Source of the DNA: Flavobacterium sp. RSP15
GTDB lineage: Bacteria > Bacteroidota > Bacteroidia > Flavobacteriales > Flavobacteriaceae
DNA length: 64,000 bases
Assembly (NCBI RefSeq): GCF_003968755.1
Contig: NZ_RYDL01000003.1
Location: forward strand, 62,001 to 126,000
Direction of reading: 5' to 3'
The notes beneath the pieces were generated by a model. That model was not told the DNA's origin. It saw only the letters and a list, made by a program, of their open reading frames with translations, and did no database searches. The translations under genes and the position numbers were made by a program. Below, piece after piece: positions 58,428-64,000 of the stretch (the stretch's first letter is position 1; every line of letters begins with the position of its first letter).

Positions 58428-58487
58428 AAACACAAATTGCACTAATTTCCACGAATTGAATCGTAGAAATTAGTGCAATTCGTGTTT
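58428..58487. terminator. Long palindrome between convergent operons
   Basis: aaacacaaattgcactaatt (left arm 58428-58453) and the right arm (58462-58487, ending gcaattcgtgttt) pair over 26 bases with two mismatches and an 8-base loop. It lies between the five-gene operon (stop 58348) and dsbD (stop 58522), and probably ends both. Its sequence resembles a repeated flavobacterial intergenic palindrome. Confidence 0.75.
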
Positions 58488-58521
58488 AATATTAGATCTA
58501 GTATTTTTCCAGACGTACCTG

Positions 58522-60546
58522 TTATTCTACCTTTTTAAATCTATCAATTCCTTCTCTTAACCATCCTTTGTAGGCATTGATATTTGAGTTATAACTTTCT
58601 GGTTTATCAGACAGCATATTCTCTTCTACATCTAAAACAATGTAATACGGTTGCGCATTGGCTTTGTACCTTGTAATTTGGAAATCGCTCCATTTATTAC
58701 CCACGCTTACAATTTCTTTACCCGTTTCTTTAGATACGTATTGCTCACTTTTTGGCAATTCTCTTTTATCATCAACATACAAAGAAATCAAAACTACTTC
58801 TTCTTGTAATATTTTTAAAATCGCAGGATCTGACCACACATAATCTTCCATTTTTCTGCAATTCACACAAGCAAAACCCGTAAAGTCTAGCAAAATGGGT
58901 TTGTTCACTGATTTGGCGTAAGCCAATCCTTTTTCATAATCATCAAAAGCAATAAGACCATGTGGCCCTAAGTGTGCGCCTTCCGGCAAAATTTGGGCAG
59001 AAGTATTTGAGCCACCTTTTGAGTTTCCTACTCCGTATGGACTTTCGCTATAGGTCATTGGTGGCGGAAAACCAGAAATTAATTTTAATGGCGCTCCCCA
59101 AATCCCAGGAATCAAATAGATTGTAAAGGCCAAAACTACTAATCCAAAAGACAATCTTCCTACTGAAATATGTGCCATCGGACTATCGTGTGGAAGTGAG
59201 ATTTTTCCAAATAAATAAAAGGCCAATGTACCAAAAATAGCGATCCATATTGCCAAGAACACTTCTCTTTCCAAGAAATGCAATTGCAAAACCAAATCAG
59301 CATTCGACAAAAATTTGAATGCCAAAGCCAATTCTAAAAAGCCTAAAACTACTTTAACGGTATTCAACCAGCCACCAGATTTTGGCAATGAATTCAACCA
59401 ACCCGGGAACATCGCAAACAACATAAAGGGTAAGGCTAGAGCCAATGAAAACCCAAACATACCCACAATTGGAGCTATTCCGCCTTTAGAAGCCGCTTCG
59501 ACTAATAGGGTTCCTACAATCGGTCCGGTACACGAAAACGAGACAATCGCTAACGCCAAAGCCATGAATAAAATTCCAACTATCCCACCTCTATCCGCTT
59601 GATTATCCACTTTATTTGCCCAAGAATTAGGCAGCATAATCTCAAAACCACCCAAAAATGAAGCTGCAAAAGTGACTAACAAAACAAAGAAAATAATATT
59701 GAACCAAACATTCGTGGACAACGCATTCAGCGCATCGGCACCAAAAATCCACGTCACTAAGAATCCTAAAACTACATAAATGAATATGATAGCTACTCCA
59801 TAAATAATGGCATTACTAATCCCTTTTGCTTTTGTTTTGCTTTGTTTAGTAAAAAAACTGACTGTCATAGGAATCATTGGGAAGACACAAGGCGTAAGCA
59901 ATGCGGCAAATCCAGATAAAAAAGCAATGAAGAAAATAGACCATAATCCTCTTTTTGTAGCTGGTTCAGAGTCTAGAGGAACGATTTTTTCAGGAGTACT
60001 CACCTGGTCCTCCGTAATTGCAATTTGCGAAACTACGGTATCAACTTTTACAGAATCTACTATGGTTACATCCGTTGCTACTGCCGTTGTTTTTGAAACT
60101 GCAGGAATTGCAAACGTGAAATTCTTCTCCATATTAATACAAACCTCTTTACACACCTGATAATTAAAATCGACTTTAATTTCAGTCAGCTTAGGATTTG
60201 TTAGTGTAATTTCCTGTTGAATTTGGCCTTTCTTTTCGAAGAATGTTTCGTTAACTTCAAATATGTCATTAAAAGCACTTCTCGTTTTACTTTCTTTGGC
60301 TTTGCCCACTAGAGTGAAGTTCCCTTTTTGGTTTTTAAAAATGATTTCCAGTGGCAACGGCCCTCCGTCTGGAGTAAACTGAGAATACAAATGCCAATCC
60401 TTTTCTATAACAACATTAAAAGTAAGGATATAATTAGTGTCCGATTTTTTTTCTATTTTAGTTGTCCATTTGGCGGGATCTAGAATCTGGGCATTTCCAT
60501 TGGCAAAAGCCAAAAAAGCAATAAGTATAAATAGTAGTTTCTTCAT
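58522..60546 (-). CDS. dsbD: Thiol:disulfide interchange protein DsbD
   Basis: A 674-residue transmembrane protein moving electrons from cytoplasmic thioredoxin to periplasmic thiols. The signal MKKLLFILIAFLAFANGNAQ precedes the periplasmic alpha domain (about 20-160), with the redox pair in YQVCKEVCINMEKN near 130. The membrane domain of about eight helices (about 198-500) has the conserved LSGFAALLTPCVFPMIPMTV and VSFSCTGPIVGTLLVE cysteines. The C-terminal thioredoxin domain has LLDFTGFACVNCRKMEDYVW with C-V-N-C near 566-569. Its start overlaps the stop of tilS by one base, so it is expressed with tilS and pabB. Confidence 0.95.
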   Translation of the reverse strand: MKKLLFILIAFLAFANGNAQILDPAKWTTKIEKKSDTNYILTFNVVIEKDWHLYSQFTPDGGPLPLEIIFKNQKGNFTLVGKAKESKTRSAFNDIFEVNETFFEKKGQIQQEITLTNPKLTEIKVDFNYQVCKEVCINMEKNFTFAIPAVSKTTAVATDVTIVDSVKVDTVVSQIAITEDQVSTPEKIVPLDSEPATKRGLWSIFFIAFLSGFAALLTPCVFPMIPMTVSFFTKQSKTKAKGISNAIIYGVAIIFIYVVLGFLVTWIFGADALNALSTNVWFNIIFFVLLVTFAASFLGGFEIMLPNSWANKVDNQADRGGIVGILFMALALAIVSFSCTGPIVGTLLVEAASKGGIAPIVGMFGFSLALALPFMLFAMFPGWLNSLPKSGGWLNTVKVVLGFLELALAFKFLSNADLVLQLHFLEREVFLAIWIAIFGTLAFYLFGKISLPHDSPMAHISVGRLSFGLVVLAFTIYLIPGIWGAPLKLISGFPPPMTYSESPYGVGNSKGGSNTSAQILPEGAHLGPHGLIAFDDYEKGLAYAKSVNKPILLDFTGFACVNCRKMEDYVWSDPAILKILQEEVVLISLYVDDKRELPKSEQYVSKETGKEIVSVGNKWSDFQITRYKANAQPYYIVLDVEENMLSDKPESYNSNINAYKGWLREGIDRFKKVE

Positions 60547-61877
60547 TATTCTGATTGTATTTTTAGTATATTTTTAGTTGTGTTGTCTATTCTAAAACGT
60601 TCATCCTGACGTAGACCAATTATCCAGACTATTTCATCATTCGAACATAAAAGCCAAGAATTTTCTTTTTCTAGCAAGGATAATTTTTCATCTTTAAAAA
60701 GCTTGCTTATTTTTTTTGACTTACCGTTCATCCCAAAAGGCTGAAAACTATCGCCTTCGTTCCAATGGCGTAAAATTAATGGATACTGCACTTTATCACC
60801 ATCTACAAAGATAGTTTTATTTGAAACGATCCCAATGTCGGCTACTTTGCAAAACGTAAGATTTAAGGGAATATTAACTTCTTTTTGATTTTCATCTATA
60901 AAATATTTGTCCTCTACCTTTACGAAATTTATCGGACTTAGGATTAAGTAATCCCTGTCTTTTAATACTCTATATTCTGGAGAAAAAACATGTTTTCCAG
61001 ATTGACTATCAACCAAATCATAAATATCATCCCAAGCTTTGAATCCAAATTCTTTCAGCCATTGGTACAAATAAGATTTATAATTGGGTAATTTTTTTAG
61101 TTTTTTTAAATCAAAATAAAGAGTCTCATTCTCTTGCTTTACCACTTGCTGATAAATCATAATCGAAGCATCTTCAGCCATAACTTGCGCGTCTTGCAAA
61201 TACAGTTGTGTTTTGTGAAACGAGGAAAGAAAATTAGAATTCAATTCTTTTAACATCGGAACCAGATGATGCCGAATTTTATTCCGAAGGTATTTATCGG
61301 ATGCATTACTGCTGTCCTCGCGCCATTTAATATTATTTAATTTGGCATAATCTTCCATTTCTTTTTGGTTAAAGGCCAAAAGTGGGCGAATTACTTTATC
61401 GTTCTGCTCCGGAATTCCTGTCAAACCTTCTAATCCTGTTCCACGACTAAGATTGATTAGGAACGTTTCCAAATTATCATCGGCATGATGTGCTGTGAGA
61501 ATATAATCGAATTTCTCAGTCTCTAATAACTCATAAAACCAGTTATATCGCAACTCGCGCGCGGCAACTTGTGTCGAAATTTTATAATCTTCAGAAAAAG
61601 CTTTGGTGTCAAATTGTGTTATAAATACTGGAATAGCATTTGCCGCAGCATATTCCTGGACAAAATTTTGGTCTTCAAAACTTTCCATTCCACGCAATTG
61701 AAAATTACAATGTGCAATTCCAATTTTATAATTCAATTGCTGAAACAAATGCACCAATACCATACTGTCTTTCCCGCCACTTGTAGCAAGAAGTATTTTT
61801 TTTCCGTTCAAGAACTGGAAATTATGAAGAAGATGGTTTTGGAATTTCTGTAGCATATTCAAATTTAATTCATTCAT
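60546..61877 (-). CDS. tilS: tRNA(Ile)-lysidine synthase
   Basis: A 443-residue PP-loop enzyme that adds lysine to C34 of isoleucine tRNA(CAU), essential for decoding AUA. The ATP pyrophosphatase motif LLATSGGKDSMVLVHLF is near 29-45, TAHHADDNLETFLINLSRGTG near 134, and KIRHHLVPMLKELN near 205. The C-terminal TilS domain includes RHWNEGDSFQPFGMNGKSKKISKLF. It lies 6 bases after pabB and overlaps dsbD by one base. Confidence 0.96.
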   Translation of the reverse strand: MNELNLNMLQKFQNHLLHNFQFLNGKKILLATSGGKDSMVLVHLFQQLNYKIGIAHCNFQLRGMESFEDQNFVQEYAAANAIPVFITQFDTKAFSEDYKISTQVAARELRYNWFYELLETEKFDYILTAHHADDNLETFLINLSRGTGLEGLTGIPEQNDKVIRPLLAFNQKEMEDYAKLNNIKWREDSSNASDKYLRNKIRHHLVPMLKELNSNFLSSFHKTQLYLQDAQVMAEDASIMIYQQVVKQENETLYFDLKKLKKLPNYKSYLYQWLKEFGFKAWDDIYDLVDSQSGKHVFSPEYRVLKDRDYLILSPINFVKVEDKYFIDENQKEVNIPLNLTFCKVADIGIVSNKTIFVDGDKVQYPLILRHWNEGDSFQPFGMNGKSKKISKLFKDEKLSLLEKENSWLLCSNDEIVWIIGLRQDERFRIDNTTKNILKIQSE

Positions 61878-61883
61878 TTTGAT

Positions 61884-63170
61884 TTAACTTAAAACTTCTC
61901 GCATCGCTTTTGCTTTAAGCAAACATTCTTCATACTCCTTTTCAGGAATTGATGGCGAAGTGATAGCGCTTCCAACTGAAAAAGAAACATATTTTTTTTC
62001 TTGATTGTACAAAATGCTTCGGATAACTACATTGAAATCGAAATCACCATTTGGTGTAAAATACCCTACAGCACCGCTATATAAACCGCGTTTTGTTTCT
62101 TCCAGTTTTTCAATGATTTTCATCACCGAAATCTTTGGTGCTCCTGTCATACTTCCCATTGGGAAAGTTGTTTTTAAAGCATCTACTACGGAATAGTGCG
62201 CCTCAAACTTTGAGGTTACTGTAGAAACCATGTGATGCACTTGCAAAAAAGAATAAATTTTGCACAACTCTTGTACTTCAACGGATCCTTTTTGTGCTGT
62301 TCGAGACAAATCATTGCGCACTAAGTCCGTAATCATAATATTTTCGGCCCGTTCTTTTGGGTCTAAAGCCAATTGCATTTTCGATTTTTCATCTTCAATT
62401 GGGTCTGAAAATCGTTTTGCAGTTCCTTTAATCGGTTGCGAAATAATTAGTTCTCCTTCTTTCCTTAAATAACGTTCCGGTGTCGCCGAAAGTAAAAAGT
62501 GATTGTTGTTTTTAAAAAAAACGGCAAATGGCGGCTGAGAAATTTCGTTGAGTTTTATAAATTTTTCTATGGGATCAATCGTTGCATTTTCAGCAAAAAA
62601 TTCCATGCAGAAATTGGCTTCATATATATCGCCCTGATGAATGTGTTCCAATATTTTTGAAACTTTTTGAAGATAATTCTCTTTCGGAATCCGTTGTTGG
62701 ATCGTTATTTGTGGATTTTGAACGCTCAACGCTGAACACTGAACACTAATTTCTTTCAAGTCTGCCTCCACTTCCTCCACACACATATTGAGATATTGAA
62801 TTTCGAGTTGATTTCCTTTCAATAAAAACAGTTTCTTAGGTTGGAAAAAATACAAATCCGGAAAATCCAGCCCGTCAAAATTAGCAGATTGCAACTGCTC
62901 AATATTATTTTTTAAATCATACGATAAATAACCAAAAAGCCAGTCTTTCGTGTTTTGCTGGTACTGTTTCAAATCCTCAAAGGCATTGTAAACATCTGTT
63001 TTGATGGAGGTAAAAGCATCTACGGCAAGAATACAATCGCAACTGGAGTACTGTTGCGGATACTCATTACTATCCATAAAAACAACTTCACGAAATTGTT
63101 GTGACCAGAGTAAAAGTTGTTGTTTGAACAATTTTGAATCAGAAATAGACTTATAAATTGAAGTTCTCAA
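61884..63170 (-). CDS. pabB: Aminodeoxychorismate synthase component I (PabB-like)
   Basis: A 428-residue chorismate-utilising enzyme that makes aminodeoxychorismate for folate. LQKVSKILEHIHQGDIYEANF is near 185, SPERYLRKEGELIISQPIKGTAKR near 250, ENIMITDLVRNDLSRTAQKGSVEV near 290 and TFPMGSMTGAPKISVMKIIEKLEE near 344, all typical of the chorismate-binding fold. Anthranilate synthase component I has the same fold. The PIKGT variant favours PabB, and no trp genes are adjacent, so PabB is the better call. On the minus strand TAATTTTG (complement of 63193-63200) is a -7-like box just upstream. Confidence 0.88.
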   Translation of the reverse strand: MRTSIYKSISDSKLFKQQLLLWSQQFREVVFMDSNEYPQQYSSCDCILAVDAFTSIKTDVYNAFEDLKQYQQNTKDWLFGYLSYDLKNNIEQLQSANFDGLDFPDLYFFQPKKLFLLKGNQLEIQYLNMCVEEVEADLKEISVQCSALSVQNPQITIQQRIPKENYLQKVSKILEHIHQGDIYEANFCMEFFAENATIDPIEKFIKLNEISQPPFAVFFKNNNHFLLSATPERYLRKEGELIISQPIKGTAKRFSDPIEDEKSKMQLALDPKERAENIMITDLVRNDLSRTAQKGSVEVQELCKIYSFLQVHHMVSTVTSKFEAHYSVVDALKTTFPMGSMTGAPKISVMKIIEKLEETKRGLYSGAVGYFTPNGDFDFNVVIRSILYNQEKKYVSFSVGSAITSPSIPEKEYEECLLKAKAMREVLS

Positions 63171-63192
63171 AAAGTTTTAATGTTTAAAAATT

Positions 63193-63262
63193 CAAAATTA
63201 CAACAAAAAAAATTCTTCAATAACTGGTTATGCTAAAATTAGCTTATTTTTTTGTAAATTTG
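63193..63262. promoter_or_regulatory. Divergent promoter region of pabB and the VOC gene
   Basis: Two TAnnTTTG matches face away from each other. On the minus strand TAATTTTG (complement of 63193-63200) lies about 25 bases before pabB. On the plus strand TAAATTTG at 63255-63262 lies 50 bases before the ATG at 63313. Neither has a strong -33 partner. Confidence 0.4.
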
Positions 63263-63312
63263 ATAGTGCGTGATCAATTTTGGATTTTTTTAATCGTTTA
63301 ATCATTCCCGTT

Positions 63313-63717
63313 ATGGCTTCAAAAATTTTCCTTAATTTAGCAGTTAAAGACCTTAAAAAATCCATTGCTTTTTTTACACAACTTGGATTTTCTTTCAATC
63401 CTCAATTTACTGATGAACAAGCCACTTGCATGATTACAGGAAAAAACATTTTTGTGATGCTGCTTACTGAACAACGATTTAGAGACTTTACCAAAAAAGA
63501 AATTTGCAATGCCCATAAAAATACCGAAGTATTAATCGCAATAGATGTTGAAAGCAAAAAAAAAGTGGACGAAATAGTACAAAAAGCGATATTTGCGGGT
63601 GGTACAACGTATATGGAGCCACAAGATCACGGATTGATGTATGCCCATAGTTTTGCGGATTTGGACGGACACCAATGGGAAATTATGTGTATTGATGAAC
63701 CTCAAATTCCCCAATAA
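63313..63717 (+). CDS. VOC (glyoxalase/bleomycin-resistance)-fold protein
   Basis: The ATG at 63313 gives MASKIFLNLAVKDLKKSIAF, the standard VOC start; a TTG frame opening at 63280 adds eleven unlikely residues. The 134-residue protein has FFTQLGFSFNPQFTDEQATCM then IFVMLLTEQRFRDF, and C-terminal YAHSFADLDGHQWEIMCID with the histidine and glutamate metal-ligand positions of this family. Function unknown. Related flavobacterial proteins are often called lactoylglutathione-lyase-like. Confidence 0.87.
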   Translation: MASKIFLNLAVKDLKKSIAFFTQLGFSFNPQFTDEQATCMITGKNIFVMLLTEQRFRDFTKKEICNAHKNTEVLIAIDVESKKKVDEIVQKAIFAGGTTYMEPQDHGLMYAHSFADLDGHQWEIMCIDEPQIPQ

Positions 63718-63753
63718 TTATTTTCAAATATGTAACCAATAAAACCATATACT

Positions 63754-64000
63754 ATGAAAATTGTAATTATTATTATCCGAACTTTAATTGGAATTTTACT
63801 TCTTTATGCATCAATTAGTTTTTTTCTGAAACTAGCTCCAGAACCGGAGGTTACCGGAAATTTCAAGGCTTTTAATGTAGGCTTAGTTGCCTCTACTTAC
63901 ATTATGCCATTAGCCAAGTCTATTGAGTTGTTATGTGGCCTAGCCTTTTTGACAGGGCGTTATGTTACTCTTGCCAGTATTTTGATTTTACCAATAACCA
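63754..64000 (+). CDS. DoxX-like membrane protein, N-terminal part (cut by window edge)
   Basis: The frame starts at ATG 63754 and runs open to the window end (82 codons). MKIVIIIIRTLIGILLLYAS is a first membrane helix. NVGLVASTYIMPLAKSIELL, then CGLAFLTGRYVTLASILILP, are further helices matching the DoxX-like layout, where K-x-x-E-L-x-x-G-x-x-L follows the second helix. The C-terminal part lies outside the window. Confidence 0.7.
   Translation, partial: MKIVIIIIRTLIGILLLYASISFFLKLAPEPEVTGNFKAFNVGLVASTYIMPLAKSIELLCGLAFLTGRYVTLASILILPIT

Overview
The window looks like chromosome from a member of the Flavobacteriaceae, probably Flavobacterium or a close relative. This rests on four things: low GC; AT-rich spacers with TAnnTTTG-type -7 boxes; a SusC/SusD pair; and lineage-typical families (DUF5723 outer-membrane protein, PEGA lipoprotein, ThrA-ThrB-ThrC order). 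I saw no rRNA, tRNA, CRISPR array, phage or intact insertion sequence. It appears to be stable chromosome with several decayed genes and intergenic palindromic repeats.

Layout. 0-5 kb: threonine biosynthesis (thrA, thrB, thrC), with repeat-like sequence in the spacers. 5.5-8 kb: a convergent pair, a probable carboxylate-amine ligase (gamma-glutamylcysteine-ligase-like fold) and an SH3 plus cysteine-peptidase-like protein. 8.7-9.0 kb: a pseudogene with two in-frame stops. 9.3-13.5 kb: a sulfur/redox group (metallo-beta-lactamase/rhodanese protein, single rhodanese, DUF202, MFS transporter, TlpA-like thioredoxin). 14-20 kb: a stress group, with a TerB-like protein, KatG, an operon of haem lipoprotein, DoxX and ChrA, and an OsmC protein. 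20.4-23.2 kb: three small lipoproteins and an orphan histidine kinase. 23.9-31.3 kb: panB, an RluA-type pseudouridine synthase, a DUF5723 protein, an aldehyde dehydrogenase, a wrecked nitroreductase gene, a membrane protein and an RhlE-type helicase.

31.9-40.8 kb: a nutrient-uptake locus with SusD and SusC, then divergently a beta-lactamase-like/D-aminoacylase fusion and a cyanophycinase-like S51 peptidase. This gene content suggests unusual peptides (D-residues, isopeptides or cyanophycin) rather than glycans, but that is inference. A stretch of about 350 bp carrying the 3' end of rhlE and its downstream structured region recurs at 40.9-41.2 kb. The copy has synonymous codon changes and a different stem-loop at the same point.

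41.4-50.5 kb: TruC-like synthase, ComM-like ATPase, two secreted amidohydrolase-family proteins, a PH-domain protein and an ammonium transporter. 50.7-52.6 kb: a secreted CocE/NonD-type hydrolase. 53.1-58.3 kb: a tightly coupled five-gene operon (sodium:solute symporter, GNAT acetyltransferase, M20 amidohydrolase and two different alanine-racemase-fold enzymes) that looks like a self-contained D-amino-acid module. 58.5-63.2 kb: pabB, tilS and dsbD as an operon on the minus strand. 63.3-64 kb: a VOC-family protein and the start of a DoxX-like membrane protein cut by the window edge.

The best candidates for something undescribed are the five-gene racemase operon, the SusCD/D-aminoacylase/cyanophycinase locus, the ligase/peptidase pair, and the duplicated rhlE tail with its exchanged stem-loop. 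All functional calls come from reading motifs by eye. No database search was run.
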